From NCBI RefSeq assembly GCF_014207185.1, contig NZ_JACHCP010000001.1, forward strand, positions 537,512 to 601,511: a DNA stretch of 64,000 nucleotides, read 5' to 3'. The notes beneath the pieces are model-generated. The model saw only the letters and a program-made list of their open reading frames with translations, did not search any database and had not been told where the DNA came from. Positions 9,033 through 18,174 of the stretch are shown in pieces (within the stretch, counting starts at the first letter, position 1; every line of letters begins with the position of its first letter). This DNA comes from Rhodanobacter sp. A1T4 (GTDB taxonomy: Bacteria; Pseudomonadota; Gammaproteobacteria; Xanthomonadales; Rhodanobacteraceae). Made by a program: the position numbers and the translations under genes.

Positions 9033-10333
9033 TGGCCAACGTGTTCACCAACATCGGCGACTGGGTCGGCGATCGGGCGCCCGGGCTTGCACCGTTCTAT
9101 CGCAAGCACATGACCGAATACTACGCACCGAAGAATTTCAATCTTTGGTACTACTTCGGCGTGCTGGCGATCGTGGTGCTGGTCAACCAGATCCTCACCG
9201 GCATCTTTCTCACGATGAACTACAACCCGAGTGCGGCGGGTGCGTTCGACTCCGTGCAGTACATCATGCGCGACGTGGAGTGGGGCTGGCTGATCCGCTA
9301 CATGCACTCCACCGGTGCGTCGCTGTTCTTCGTGGTGGTATTTCTGCACATGTTCCGCGGCCTGATGTACGGCTCGTACAAGAAACCGCGCGAGATGGTC
9401 TGGCTGCTCGGCATGCTGATCTTCCTGGTGCTGATGGCCGAGGCATTCATGGGCTACGTGCTGCCGTGGGGCAATATGTCGTTCTGGGGCGCCAAGGTGA
9501 TCATCTCGCTGTTCGGCACCATTCCGGTAATCGGCAGTACCTTGGTCGAGTGGATCATGGGCGACTTCCTGCCGGCTGATGCCACGCTCAACCGCTTCTT
9601 TGCATTGCATGTGATCGCGCTGCCGATCGTGCTGCTGCTTTTGGTTGTGTTGCACATCTTTGCGCTGCACGAAGTGGGTTCGAACAATCCCGACGGTGTT
9701 GACATCAAGCATGGCCCGAAGGGCAATCGCTGGGATGCGACCAAGCCGGCTGACGGTGTTCCGTTCCACCCGTATTACACGGTGCACGATCTGGTCGGCA
9801 TCGGCTTCCTGTTGCTGATCGCGGCCTTCATCATCTTCTTCGCGCCGACCTTCGGTGGCTGGTTCCTCGAGCACGACAACTCGATCATGGCCAACAACCT
9901 GGTCACGCCGGCCGAGATCAAGCCGGTTTGGTACTTCACCCCGTTCTACGCGATCGTGCGGATGATTCCGTCATTCTTCGGCACCGCCGTATGGGGTGTG
10001 CTGGCAATGTTCGGTGCGATCGCCGTGCTGTTCTTCCTGCCGTGGTTCGATCGTGGCCAGGTTCGCTCGATCCGCTATCGCGGTACCGGTTACAAGGTCG
10101 CACTGGGTTTGTTTGTGGTCGCTTTCCTGGGGCTGGGTGCAGTCGGCACAGGTATAACGGCCGAAGTGATCCCGGAGTGGTTCGGCAACGTCGACCTCAC
10201 CACCTGGGAAAATCTGTTTGGCCGCGTGATGACGTTTATCTACTTCGGCTTCTTCCCGTTCCTGTGGGCTTACACGCACTTCGGCTGGGAAAAGACCAAG
10301 CCGGTGCCGGAGCGGGTGACCGGGCATGACTAA
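9032..10333 (+). CDS. petB: cytochrome b subunit of cytochrome bc1
   Basis: Membrane core of complex III with both quinone sites, 433 residues and about eight to nine helices. Haem-ligand histidines sit in the helices around MHSTGASLFFVVVFLHMFRG (shortened: MHSTGASLFF, FLHMFRG) and FALHVIALPIVLLLLVVLHI. The Qo-site hallmark appears in variant form as LTPAEIKPVWYF-like VTPAEIKPVWYFTPFYA (PEWY replaced by KPVWY). The first-helix region GNMSFWGAKVI matches the family. It starts within the petA stop codon and ends overlapping the petC start by 8 bases, so the three subunits are tightly coupled. Confidence 0.96.
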   Translation: MANVFTNIGDWVGDRAPGLAPFYRKHMTEYYAPKNFNLWYYFGVLAIVVLVNQILTGIFLTMNYNPSAAGAFDSVQYIMRDVEWGWLIRYMHSTGASLFFVVVFLHMFRGLMYGSYKKPREMVWLLGMLIFLVLMAEAFMGYVLPWGNMSFWGAKVIISLFGTIPVIGSTLVEWIMGDFLPADATLNRFFALHVIALPIVLLLLVVLHIFALHEVGSNNPDGVDIKHGPKGNRWDATKPADGVPFHPYYTVHDLVGIGFLLLIAAFIIFFAPTFGGWFLEHDNSIMANNLVTPAEIKPVWYFTPFYAIVRMIPSFFGTAVWGVLAMFGAIAVLFFLPWFDRGQVRSIRYRGTGYKVALGLFVVAFLGLGAVGTGITAEVIPEWFGNVDLTTWENLFGRVMTFIYFGFFPFLWAYTHFGWEKTKPVPERVTGHD

Positions 10334-11114
10334 TCCAACGATCCTCATGAAGCGGCGGCCCCTGATGAAGCAGCGGTACCTGAGCAAGCGTTTTTTGTCT
10401 GCGGTGGCCATGGCGTTCGGACTGCTGCTCGGCAGCGTGTCGGCGCAGGCGGCGGAAGAATCCGCCCTGATGTCGTCCGGTGCCAGTGTGCGCGATCAGG
10501 CGTCGCTGCAGCGCGGTGCCAAGCTGTTCTTCAACTACTGCGTCGGCTGCCACTCGCTGAAGTACGTGCGCTATTCACGTATCGCCGAGGATTTGAATCT
10601 GTCCGAGCAGGACGTGATGCAGAACCTCAATTTCACCGGTGGCAAGTTCGACGACCAGGTGATCTCGCACATGCCGGCCGACTCGGCCACCAAGTGGTTC
10701 GGCAAGGCGCCACCGGATCTGTCGCTGGAAGTCAGTGCCAAGGGCGAGGACTGGGTTTATACGTACCTCAATTCGTTCTACCTCGATCCGCATAGCCCGA
10801 TCGGCTGGAACAATACGGTACTGCCTAACGCCGCCATGCCGTTTCCGCTGGCCGAATTGCAGGGTCTGCAGACCGCGGTGATGAAGCCGGGTACCACCGA
10901 CGTGGTGGAAAAGCTGGAGATCTCGCACCCGGGCACGATGACGCCGGCGCAGTACCAGCAGTCGATGCGCGATCTGACCAGCTTCCTGGAGTACGCCTCG
11001 GAGCCAGCCGCTTTGCAGCGTGCCCACTACGGCATCTGGGTGGTGCTGTTCCTGGCGTTCTTCACCCTGCTGGCATACGTGCTTAACAAGGAATACTGGA
11101 AAGACGTCCATTAA
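10326..11114 (+). CDS. petC: cytochrome c1 subunit of cytochrome bc1
   Basis: Haem-c subunit that hands electrons to soluble cytochrome c. It is 262 residues from ATG 10326. The CVGCH haem attachment site is at about residues 72-76, a likely axial Met lies in PNAAMPFPL, and the C-terminal anchor is YGIWVVLFLAFFTLLAYVL followed by a short NKEYWKDVH tail. A signal peptide (FLSAVAMAFGLLLGSVSAQA) precedes the mature protein. Internal in-frame ATGs at 10347 and 10365 are alternative starts, the latter giving a more usual signal-peptide length. The true start is therefore uncertain, the gene identity is not. Confidence 0.95.
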   Translation: MTNPTILMKRRPLMKQRYLSKRFLSAVAMAFGLLLGSVSAQAAEESALMSSGASVRDQASLQRGAKLFFNYCVGCHSLKYVRYSRIAEDLNLSEQDVMQNLNFTGGKFDDQVISHMPADSATKWFGKAPPDLSLEVSAKGEDWVYTYLNSFYLDPHSPIGWNNTVLPNAAMPFPLAELQGLQTAVMKPGTTDVVEKLEISHPGTMTPAQYQQSMRDLTSFLEYASEPAALQRAHYGIWVVLFLAFFTLLAYVLNKEYWKDVH

Positions 11115-11116
11115 AC

Positions 11117-11156
11117 CGGATGGGCATCATCCGATTGCGGCGGCCACGAGCCGCCG
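11117..11156 (+). other. two tandem hairpins between petC and sspA
   Basis: CGGATG-(5)-CATCCG at 11117-11133 and CGGCGGC-(5)-GCCGCCG at 11138-11156. Neither is followed by a T-run, so they do not look like an intrinsic terminator. They could be RNA-processing or stability elements separating petABC from sspAB. Function is inferred only from position. Confidence 0.4.
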
Positions 11157-11184
11157 TAGTCGTCTAACCGATAGGGAAACGCGC

Positions 11185-11823
11185 ATGGTTCAGAGCGCCC
11201 GCTCGCGTAACGTATTGACGCTTTACACCACCGCCGATGACATCCAGTGTCATCGGGCAAGGCTCGTACTGGCCGCCAAAGGCGTGAGCTATGAACGTGT
11301 GCTGGTGGATCATGCCAAGCCGCCGGAAGATCTGATCGATCTGAATCCGTATGTCACCACGCCGACGCTGGTCGATCGCGATCTGACCCTGTTTGACACA
11401 TCGGTGGTGTGCGAATACCTGGACGAGCGTTATCCGCACCCGCCACTGATGCCGATTGACCCGCTGTCACGCGCGCGCCTGCGCGTGGCCGCGGTGCGCA
11501 TCGAGAAGGATTGGTTGAGCGAAGTGGACGTTATCCGTGCCGGCGGGCGTCCAGCGGATGCAGCGCGCAAACGGTTGCGCCAACATTTGCTGGCCAGCCT
11601 GCCGCTGTTCAAGGCATCGAAATTCTTTCTCAATCCGGAAATGAGCTTGGTCGATTGCCTGGTGGCGCCGGTGATCTGGCGACTGTCGTGGCTCGGCGTC
11701 GAACTGGGTCGCGAAGGCAAGCCGATCATCGATTACGGCGAACGTTTGTTTCATAGTCAGGGTTTTGCGCGCAGCATGACCGATCAGGAAAAAGGCATGC
11801 GGCAACTCCATGAGCAAGAATGA
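11185..11823 (+). CDS. sspA: stringent starvation protein A, GST fold
   Basis: RNA-polymerase-associated regulator of stationary-phase and stress genes, 212 residues with a glutathione-S-transferase fold. The thioredoxin-like N-domain (LTLYTTADDIQCHRARLVLA) is followed by the SspA-typical LNPYVTTPTLVDRDLTLFDT and VVCEYLDERYPHPPLMP, then an all-helical C-domain. The start chosen is ATG 11185, preceded by AGGGA. The open frame reaches back to 11020 but overlaps petC. It overlaps sspB by 14 bases. The order petABC-sspA-sspB is common in gamma- and betaproteobacteria. Confidence 0.93.
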   Translation: MVQSARSRNVLTLYTTADDIQCHRARLVLAAKGVSYERVLVDHAKPPEDLIDLNPYVTTPTLVDRDLTLFDTSVVCEYLDERYPHPPLMPIDPLSRARLRVAAVRIEKDWLSEVDVIRAGGRPADAARKRLRQHLLASLPLFKASKFFLNPEMSLVDCLVAPVIWRLSWLGVELGREGKPIIDYGERLFHSQGFARSMTDQEKGMRQLHEQE

Positions 11824-12259
11824 ACCCACATCGATGAGTTCGAATCGTCCGTACTTGCTGCGGGCGATCTACGACTGGATCAGCGATAACGACCTCACTC
11901 CCTACGTACTGGTCGATGCCGCCGTCGAAGGCGTACGCGTGCCGCCGCAGGTGATCAAGAACGGGCAGGTCGTGCTGAACCTGGCAATGCGTGCGGTGGC
12001 CAATCTGGATCTGGGCAACGAGTGGATCAGCTTCTCGGCTCGATTCTCTGGTGTCAGCCAGACCATCAATATTCCAGTGCAAGCCGTATTGGCGCTCTAC
12101 GCCCAGGAAAATGGGCAGGGCATGATGTTTCCGGCCGAGGAGGGTGGCGATAATCCGCCGCCGGATGTTCCCGATGACGCACCGCCGGCGCCAAGTGCAG
12201 AGCAGCAAGGTGGCGACAAGCCCAAGCGCGGTGCACCGCATTTGCGCGTGGTCAAATAA
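11810..12259 (+). CDS. sspB: stringent starvation protein B (ClpXP specificity-enhancing factor)
   Basis: Adaptor that brings ssrA-tagged peptides and other substrates to ClpXP, 149 residues. The SspB fold signature is visible: RPYLLRAIYDWISDNDLTPY, VPPQVIKNGQVVLNLA and WISFSARFSGVSQTINIPV. A long acidic/proline linker follows (about residues 104-135, PDVPDDAPPAPSAEQ). The C-terminal peptide RGAPHLRVVK matches the conserved ClpX-docking tail. The start overlaps the end of sspA, indicating coupled translation. All functional parts are intact. Confidence 0.95.
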   Translation: MSKNEPTSMSSNRPYLLRAIYDWISDNDLTPYVLVDAAVEGVRVPPQVIKNGQVVLNLAMRAVANLDLGNEWISFSARFSGVSQTINIPVQAVLALYAQENGQGMMFPAEEGGDNPPPDVPDDAPPAPSAEQQGGDKPKRGAPHLRVVK

Positions 12260-12328
12260 TATCCGCGGCGAACACGCCGTCTGCGGAGTACTTCGGTCTG
12301 GAGTGTTGCGTAGTCGCCGCAGACAGCG

Positions 12329-12736
12329 CTAATGAAGCCGGTCGTCCGGTCGACGGCCAGGATGCAGTGGCACGACATTGCTCGATGCCTTGACCAGCGC
12401 GGATGCCACGATCGATTCGGCAGAAGCCAGTTCGATCGTTGGGAGGCTGAGGCCGCTCAAGGCATCGCCGATCATCCAGAGTCGGCCCGGCTCGCGGTCA
12501 TCCCCATCGATGCTGACTTCAAAGGCATAGCCGCGTTCGACCCTGCGCAGCCCATTGACGCGACGCAGGCGCACAGCCCGCAGACCGACGCTTTCATCGA
12601 GCAACTGCAGTCCATGTTGCTGGCATTGCCGGCGTGCTTCTTTCACCGCTCGCTCGCGGGCGGCGGTCAACTTCAGCCACAGCACAACGATGGCGCAAAA
12701 CGCCAACAGCGCCAACATGTTTTCGACGTCGCTCAT
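12329..12736 (-). CDS. DUF3301 membrane-anchored protein
   Basis: A 135-residue protein with one N-terminal helix (MLALLAFCAIVVLWLKL) followed by a basic/soluble domain containing RRQCQQHGLQLLDESVGL and RRVERGYAFEVSIDGDDR. Both are typical of DUF3301 proteins of gammaproteobacteria, whose function is unknown. It lies on the minus strand just downstream of nadC (50 bases from the nadC stop is open), tail-to-tail with sspB. It may be the last gene of the DUF1631-nadC run, with a gap that could also hold its own promoter. Confidence 0.75.
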   Translation of the reverse strand: MSDVENMLALLAFCAIVVLWLKLTAARERAVKEARRQCQQHGLQLLDESVGLRAVRLRRVNGLRRVERGYAFEVSIDGDDREPGRLWMIGDALSGLSLPTIELASAESIVASALVKASSNVVPLHPGRRPDDRLH

Positions 12737-12786
12737 GCCTGCAGTGTGTGGGCGTGGTGAGCTGCGCGCAAGGCGACGGCTGGAGA

Positions 12787-13644
12787 TCAGTCCAGGCGCA
12801 GCCGCAAGGACAGGTCGATCGCCCGGACATGTTTGGTCAGCGCGCCGACGGAAATGAAATCCACGCCGGTATGAGCAAATGCTGCGATCGTTTCGAGTCC
12901 GACATTGCCGGACACTTCAAGCGGCACGCGCCCGGCCGTGAACTGCACGGCTTCGGCCATCAGCGGCAGCGGGAAATTGTCCAGCATGATCCGGTCCACG
13001 CGCGCGTCGATCGCTTGCGCCAGCTCGTCGAGATTTTCCACCTCGACTTCCAGCATCAACGTCGGATGAAGCTGGCGCGCTGCATCTACCGCGGCGGCAA
13101 TGCTGCCAGCGGCAATGATGTGGTTTTCCTTGACCAGAATGGCGTCGTACAAACCCATGCGCTGGTTGTAGCCACCGCCGCAGCGCACCGCGTATTTCTG
13201 CGCAAGGCGCATACCGGGTAAGGTTTTCCGGGTGTCCAGCAAGCGTGTTGTCGTGCTTGCCAGTGCGGCGACATAAGCGGCGGCTTGCGTGGCAGTACCG
13301 GACAGCAACTGGAGGAAGTTCAGCGCCGTGCGCTCGGCACTGACCAGGGCCCGCGCTTTTCCGGACAAGCGGCAGATCACGGCGCCGGGTGCAACGCGCT
13401 GGCCGTCGGCCGTATGCCAGTCGATCTGCACGGAGGGGTCCATCCGGCGGAAGCAGGCCTCGAACCAAGGGATGCCCGCAATGACGGCGCTTTCGCGGCA
13501 GGTCAACTCGGCCTGGGCCTGCGCGCCGGCCGGTAGTAATTCAGCGGTAGCGTCGCCGGGCCCTAGATCTTCGGCGAAGGCGCGTTCGATGTCGGCGGAA
13601 ATTTTGGCAGCAGAGGGCGGGTCGAACGATGGTGCTGAACTCAC
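12787..13644 (-). CDS. nadC: nicotinate-nucleotide pyrophosphorylase (carboxylating)
   Basis: Quinolinate phosphoribosyltransferase that makes nicotinate mononucleotide from quinolinate and PRPP in de novo NAD synthesis. It is 285 residues from a GTG start at 13644, whose last two bases overlap the TGA of the DUF1631 gene (GTGA junction). The longer open frame reaching 13920 lies inside that neighbour and is not expected. Motifs are AERTALNFLQLLSGTAT, DTRKTLPGMR, EKYAV-like QKYAVRCGGGYNQRMGL, KENHI, EVEVENLDEL, DNF and EVSGNV. Full-length and intact. The translational coupling to the DUF1631 gene is conserved-looking. Confidence 0.95.
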   Translation of the reverse strand: MSSAPSFDPPSAAKISADIERAFAEDLGPGDATAELLPAGAQAQAELTCRESAVIAGIPWFEACFRRMDPSVQIDWHTADGQRVAPGAVICRLSGKARALVSAERTALNFLQLLSGTATQAAAYVAALASTTTRLLDTRKTLPGMRLAQKYAVRCGGGYNQRMGLYDAILVKENHIIAAGSIAAAVDAARQLHPTLMLEVEVENLDELAQAIDARVDRIMLDNFPLPLMAEAVQFTAGRVPLEVSGNVGLETIAAFAHTGVDFISVGALTKHVRAIDLSLRLRLD

Positions 13645-15947
13645 TGGGCGGGGTTCTCTGGCTGACTCAGGCGGCCGACAATCGAGCTCATGGCGCGGTC
13701 GAACAAGGCATTGGCCGCGAGCACTATGGCGTGGCCATCGGCCAGCAATACCGCCAGTTCCTCTGGCGCATAGTCTGCCACTTTCAGACCGCGGCGATTG
13801 ACGAAAAGATAGCGGCCGGTCATCGGGCTGATCCACGAGAGCTTGGCGCGTTCCATTGCCTGGTCGGTGTTGCTGAATTCCAGCCAGGTACCCGGCTGAA
13901 GCGCCTGTACCTGATGCCACTCCGGGCTGTCTAGCGGCACCATCACCGAATCGACGTCGTGACTGGTACCTACCTTGGCGTCCTGATCGACGATGGGTTG
14001 GATCGTATCGGGCATCGTCCGCATGACGGTGTCCTCTTCCACGGGTACGCCTTCAGGCTCGTCGAGCGTTTCACCGAGCTGCTGGCGGTAATAGGCGTGC
14101 AGCTGGCCGAGCAATCGCTCGATGTCCTGTTCCTGAAAGGCCACGTTGGCCAGGCCAAGACGCAGCGAGCGCTCTATCCCTGGCAGCATCTCACGGAGCA
14201 GCTTTCGGCTTTCAGCATCGTTTGCAAGCCGCGTGCTGGCGATGAAGTCATCGACAAAATGCAGCGCACTCCTGAACTCGTTCGATGCTTCGCCCTGTCG
14301 CAGCAGGGTCAGCACCAGATGATTGGCCCAAGCCCGTGCGAGCACGCCATGCACCAGCGGTGGTAGCTGGTGCTGGCCGATGCGATCGATGATTTCACGC
14401 GCCGCACGTCGACGGGCCTGCTCGAGTTTTTCGCGGCCGCGGGTGGACTCGGCAACGCGCTGCTCGGCGAGTTCGGAGCGGCGCTTGTTGACGTCGTGGA
14501 ATTGCTGCAAATCGACCAGCAGCCGGTCGAAGATGCTCATGTCATCGTCGAACTCGTGCAGCAGCTTCTCGACGATCACTTTGACTTTTTCATGCAGGCG
14601 GCGATCGCGATCGGACTCTTCCGACCAGCCCTTGGCCTGTTCGGCCAATCCGTCAAGCAGTCGACGCGCCGGATGCTGACGATGGGCGAACATCTTGCGG
14701 TCGAGAATGGCGGCCTTGAGGTAGGGAATTTGCAGACGCGCCAGCATTACCTGCATCTCGGCGGGCAGGTTGCGGTCTTCCAGAATGAATTCGAACAGCA
14801 TGCCGACCAGGTCGATGGTGTCCTCATCGATGGTGGCAACATGGCTGGGGCGCTCGCCGCGCAGCGCACCCACCTGGTTCAGGAGCTGTGCCTTCAGTTG
14901 CATCACTTCGCGGCTGAGATCGGCGGCGTCATGATCAGACATTGTCTGCGGCAACGGACCGGCGCTGGCGATCTGGCTCTGCAGCACGCTCAGCGCGCCA
15001 AGCAATTCATGGGCTGAAGGCAACGGTCCGGTTGGCGTGGAGCCTGCGCCGCCAACGCCGCTGGTTCCGTTGCCGAATCCGGCACCGGTGGCTGGTGCGC
15101 GGCGTGCACTGAACAAGGCGTGGAGGGTTTGCAGCAGGTCGTTCGGTATTTCACCGGACTCTTCCGTCGTGGCGACTGATCTGGCCGCGGCCTCATCGCC
15201 CGAGGCTTTCGCCGTGCTGGTGCGGCCATGGCTGTTGCCGCGCACAAGCTCATGTCGCAGCTGCGGCAGCACGCCGGCATCAACCAGCTCGTCGTTGATT
15301 TCCTGATAGAGCTCTTCCAGCGACGACAGTACATACCGATCGAAAAGCTTGTAGATGATCAGCTTGACGCGCATATCCGCGGTGAGTTCGCGCAGCGCCT
15401 GACGAAATGCCTGCGAGAGAAACGCAGGTGCCACCGGATTGCTGGCATCGTCGATCTTGTGGCCGCCGCAGATGACCGACAACCGCTGGTTGACCGCAAA
15501 CAGATCACGCGACAAGCGCGAGTCGTTCTTGCTGATCATGCTGGTGATCGCCAGCGACTCTTCGAGTTCGTTGTCAGCCACCAGCGACAGCTCCACTCCG
15601 TTATTGGAGGGCGTCGGTGAGGCGAATGCTGATGGCGACTTCGGATGGGTCAGCTCGCCCAGCTCACGGTTGATGGCCGCCAGAAAATGGCGTTCCACCA
15701 ATGGTCTGCGTTTGCGTACATCGCGCATGCCGTCGAAGTAGTGCATCTGGGCGGCATTGTTTTCCGCTTTCTCGGCCAGATCGAACAGTGCGTCGTCGAC
15801 TTGTTCGAAGGTATTGTTGACCCACTGCTGCAACCGCCGATTGGCGATAGCGCGGACGGCATTCAATAGCTCTCCAACCCGTTCGCTGGATGGATCCAGG
15901 CGCGGGCCGAGATTGACGATCTTTGAAGAGTCACTGACTTCGTTCAT
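13641..15947 (-). CDS. DUF1631 family large cytoplasmic protein
   Basis: A 768-residue soluble protein of the DUF1631 family (function unknown, sometimes mis-named thymidine phosphorylase). It is helix-rich with heptad-like charged stretches such as RRSELAEQRVAESTRGREKL, a Gly/Ala/Ser-rich linker (TGAGFGNGTSGVGGAGS) near residues 280-310, and a C-terminal PilZ-like part (WLEFSNTDQAMERAKLSWIS, RYLFVNRRGLKVADY). The start is ATG 15947, preceded by AAGG. An upstream in-frame ATG at 15977 lacks this. The C-terminal PilZ-like segment hints at c-di-GMP-related signalling, but the RxxxR signature is not obvious. Confidence 0.8.
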   Translation of the reverse strand: MNEVSDSSKIVNLGPRLDPSSERVGELLNAVRAIANRRLQQWVNNTFEQVDDALFDLAEKAENNAAQMHYFDGMRDVRKRRPLVERHFLAAINRELGELTHPKSPSAFASPTPSNNGVELSLVADNELEESLAITSMISKNDSRLSRDLFAVNQRLSVICGGHKIDDASNPVAPAFLSQAFRQALRELTADMRVKLIIYKLFDRYVLSSLEELYQEINDELVDAGVLPQLRHELVRGNSHGRTSTAKASGDEAAARSVATTEESGEIPNDLLQTLHALFSARRAPATGAGFGNGTSGVGGAGSTPTGPLPSAHELLGALSVLQSQIASAGPLPQTMSDHDAADLSREVMQLKAQLLNQVGALRGERPSHVATIDEDTIDLVGMLFEFILEDRNLPAEMQVMLARLQIPYLKAAILDRKMFAHRQHPARRLLDGLAEQAKGWSEESDRDRRLHEKVKVIVEKLLHEFDDDMSIFDRLLVDLQQFHDVNKRRSELAEQRVAESTRGREKLEQARRRAAREIIDRIGQHQLPPLVHGVLARAWANHLVLTLLRQGEASNEFRSALHFVDDFIASTRLANDAESRKLLREMLPGIERSLRLGLANVAFQEQDIERLLGQLHAYYRQQLGETLDEPEGVPVEEDTVMRTMPDTIQPIVDQDAKVGTSHDVDSVMVPLDSPEWHQVQALQPGTWLEFSNTDQAMERAKLSWISPMTGRYLFVNRRGLKVADYAPEELAVLLADGHAIVLAANALFDRAMSSIVGRLSQPENPAQ

Positions 15948-16088
15948 CGCCACGCCTTGGGGTATTGCTGCACGCAATCATAAAGCACGCGGTGAGAGTC
16001 TGACGGCCCGCCCTGAGGCTGACGATAGGCCAAACCGGGCGGCGTGTCATGTACATATGGCAGAACCGAGAACTGTGCCCCAAACGAA

Positions 16089-16361
16089 TCAGGCGCCAGC
16101 GGGGAAGTCGGTCAGTTGGGTGGTGCCGATGCCTTCCTCGGGCAACATCACCGGGATGCCGTCCTCGATGCGATAGATCACCTTGCGATCGGTGGTGATC
16201 AGGGCCTCGGAAATCTTCTCGCGAACGGGTACGCCGGCGACCGAATCGACCTGACCGGCGACGACGGCACCGTTGAGCGCATCAAGCTCATGCTTGCTCA
16301 GCAGTCGAACCGGTGTCTTGCTCACCGGGCAGCACAAAATATCGAGCAGACGCTTGTCCAT
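16089..16361 (-). CDS. Trm112/UPF0434 family small zinc-ribbon-like protein
   Basis: A 90-residue protein starting MDKRLLDILCCPVSKTPVRL, the classic Trm112/YcaR opening. Only the CC pair of the zinc-ribbon cysteines is seen and the second pair is absent, as in many bacterial members. The C-terminal half has YRIEDGIPVMLPEEG, also diagnostic. Bacterial Trm112 homologues act as activators of methyltransferases, and the target here is unknown. The ATG at 16361 is preferred over the frame extending to 16442, which would overlap the purE start on the other strand. It is divergent from purEK with about 70 bases between the starts. Confidence 0.85.
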   Translation of the reverse strand: MDKRLLDILCCPVSKTPVRLLSKHELDALNGAVVAGQVDSVAGVPVREKISEALITTDRKVIYRIEDGIPVMLPEEGIGTTQLTDFPAGA

Positions 16362-16429
16362 GGCGGGTTCGCAGGGTGTGCCGGAGCAGGGGAAAGCTTG
16401 TACGATAACCGTTTTTGGACGGCCCGGCC

Positions 16430-16933
16430 ATGACATCGACAACCAATCCGCTGCGCGTTGGCGTAGTGATGGGCTCGCGCTCTGACTGGGACACCATGCA
16501 GCACGCGGCCAGCGTGCTGGAAGAGCTGGGTGTGTTGCACGAAGTGCGTGTGGTGTCGGCGCATCGCACGCCCGATTTGCTCTTTCGCTATGCCGAAGAA
16601 GCGGTTGGCCGGGGTATCCAGGTGATCATCGCCGGTGCCGGTGGGGCCGCCCATCTGCCTGGCATGCTGGCGGCGAAAACGCGGTTACCCGTGCTTGGCG
16701 TGCCGGTGCAGTCGAAAGCGCTCAGCGGCATGGATTCGCTGCTTTCGATTGCGCAGATGCCGGCTGGTATTCCCGTTGGCACGCTGGCGATCGGTCGCGC
16801 GGGCGCGGTAAATGCCGGTTTGCTGGCCGTTTCCGTGCTGGCCCTGCATGATCCCGAACTTGCCACGGCGCTGGACGCGTGGCGTGCAAGGCAGACGCAG
16901 GCAGTGCTCGATCAGCCGGATCCGCGGCAGTGA
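16430..16933 (+). CDS. purE: N5-carboxyaminoimidazole ribonucleotide mutase
   Basis: Class I PurE converts N5-CAIR to CAIR in purine biosynthesis (167 residues). Signature segments are [40 protein letters not shown] and [20 protein letters not shown] 16430 is chosen because alignment to the family starts here. An in-frame ATG 15 bases earlier is possible. The stop TGA overlaps the GTG start of purK, so the two partners are translationally coupled. The promoter must lie in the roughly 70-base gap shared with the divergent Trm112 gene. Confidence 0.97.
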   Translation: MTSTTNPLRVGVVMGSRSDWDTMQHAASVLEELGVLHEVRVVSAHRTPDLLFRYAEEAVGRGIQVIIAGAGGAAHLPGMLAAKTRLPVLGVPVQSKALSGMDSLLSIAQMPAGIPVGTLAIGRAGAVNAGLLAVSVLALHDPELATALDAWRARQTQAVLDQPDPRQ

Positions 16934-18084
16934 CTGATCGCAAACAGCGGGTGCTCGGGGTTCTGGGTGGTGGTCAGCTGGCGCGCATGCTCGCGTTGGC
17001 GGCCGCGCCGCTGGGCGTAAAAACCCTGGTGGTGGATAGCTCGGCGGAGGCGTGTGCGGGACAAGTCGCTCCGCTGGTAGTTGCCGACTGGACGGATTAC
17101 GCGGCGCTGGAAGCGTTTGCCGCGAAGGTCGATGTGGTCACCTTCGATTTCGAGAACGTGCCGGCTGAGACAGCCCGCTGGCTGGCCGAGCGCGTTGCCG
17201 TCTTTCCTTCGCCGCAGGCATTGGCGATCGCGCAGGACCGGCTGGCCGAGAAAACCCTGTTCCGCGAATGTGGCTTGCAGACGCCCGAATTCATGGCCGT
17301 CGATTCGCGTGAGGCACTGGATCAGGCCTTGGCCAGGGTCGGCGCGCCGGCGATTCTCAAGACACGTCGGCTGGGCTATGACGGCAAGGGTCAGTTCCGG
17401 CTGAAAAGCATCGCCGATGCCGACACGGCGTGGACGGCGCTGGGCGCGCAGGCGTCGACGCATGGACTGATCCTGGAAGCCTTTGTGCCGTTCGAGCGAG
17501 AGCTGTCGGTGATCGCCGTGCGCGGTCGCGACGGCGCATTCGGCACGTGGCCATTAACGCAAAACTGGCATGTCGATGGCGTGCTCTCGATGAGTCTGGC
17601 GCCCGCGCTGGACATTGTGCAGTTGCAGCAGCGCGCCACCGCGCTGGCACAAATGCTGGCCGAGCGGCTGGATTACGTCGGTGTGTTCGCTCTCGAACTG
17701 TTCGTGAAAGACGGCGAGCTGCTGGGTAACGAAATGGCGCCAAGGGTGCATAACTCTGGCCATTGGACGATCGAAGGCGCGCATATCAGCCAGTTCGAGA
17801 ACCACGTGCGTGCGGTGCTCGACCTGCCGCTGGGCGACACCGGTGCTCGTGGCGCATCGGCAATGTTCAACTGGATCGGTGATCTGCCCGACGCTGCGCC
17901 GGTGCTACGCGCCGTCGACGCGCACTGGCACGACTACGGCAAGCAGGTGCGACCGGGCCGCAAGGTCGGGCATGCCACGCTGTGCGCGCCGGATGCGAGT
18001 GAGCTTGCCGTGCGATTGACGGAGCTGGCTAAAGCGCTGGATCGTGTGGCGCAGGCGGCGCATACCGTGCAGGCACTTCGATAA
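16930..18084 (+). CDS. purK: N5-carboxyaminoimidazole ribonucleotide synthase
   Basis: ATP-grasp enzyme that makes N5-CAIR from AIR, bicarbonate and ATP (384 residues). The start is GTG 16930 overlapping the purE stop (GTGA). Motifs are [28 protein letters not shown], the ATP-grasp lysine in [30 protein letters not shown], and the metal-binding ELFV...[17 protein letters not shown] region. Full-length. A strong bidirectional terminator follows at 18121-18151. Confidence 0.97.
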   Translation: MTDRKQRVLGVLGGGQLARMLALAAAPLGVKTLVVDSSAEACAGQVAPLVVADWTDYAALEAFAAKVDVVTFDFENVPAETARWLAERVAVFPSPQALAIAQDRLAEKTLFRECGLQTPEFMAVDSREALDQALARVGAPAILKTRRLGYDGKGQFRLKSIADADTAWTALGAQASTHGLILEAFVPFERELSVIAVRGRDGAFGTWPLTQNWHVDGVLSMSLAPALDIVQLQQRATALAQMLAERLDYVGVFALELFVKDGELLGNEMAPRVHNSGHWTIEGAHISQFENHVRAVLDLPLGDTGARGASAMFNWIGDLPDAAPVLRAVDAHWHDYGKQVRPGRKVGHATLCAPDASELAVRLTELAKALDRVAQAAHTVQALR

Positions 18085-18120
18085 AACGCAGCCTCGCCGG
18101 CTTTTGACATCCATGCAATG

Positions 18121-18151
18121 AAAAAACGGAGCCGCATGGGCTCCGTTTTTT
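18121..18151. terminator. bidirectional intrinsic terminator (purK / sodB)
   Basis: Perfect stem ACGGAGCC-GCAT-GGCTCCGT-like hairpin (CGGAGCC paired with GGCTCCG), flanked by an A-run on the left and a T-run on the right. It can therefore terminate both purEK on the plus strand and sodB on the minus strand. Confidence 0.9.
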
Positions 18152-18174
18152 GTCTCACGCGATGGACTTGTGAA

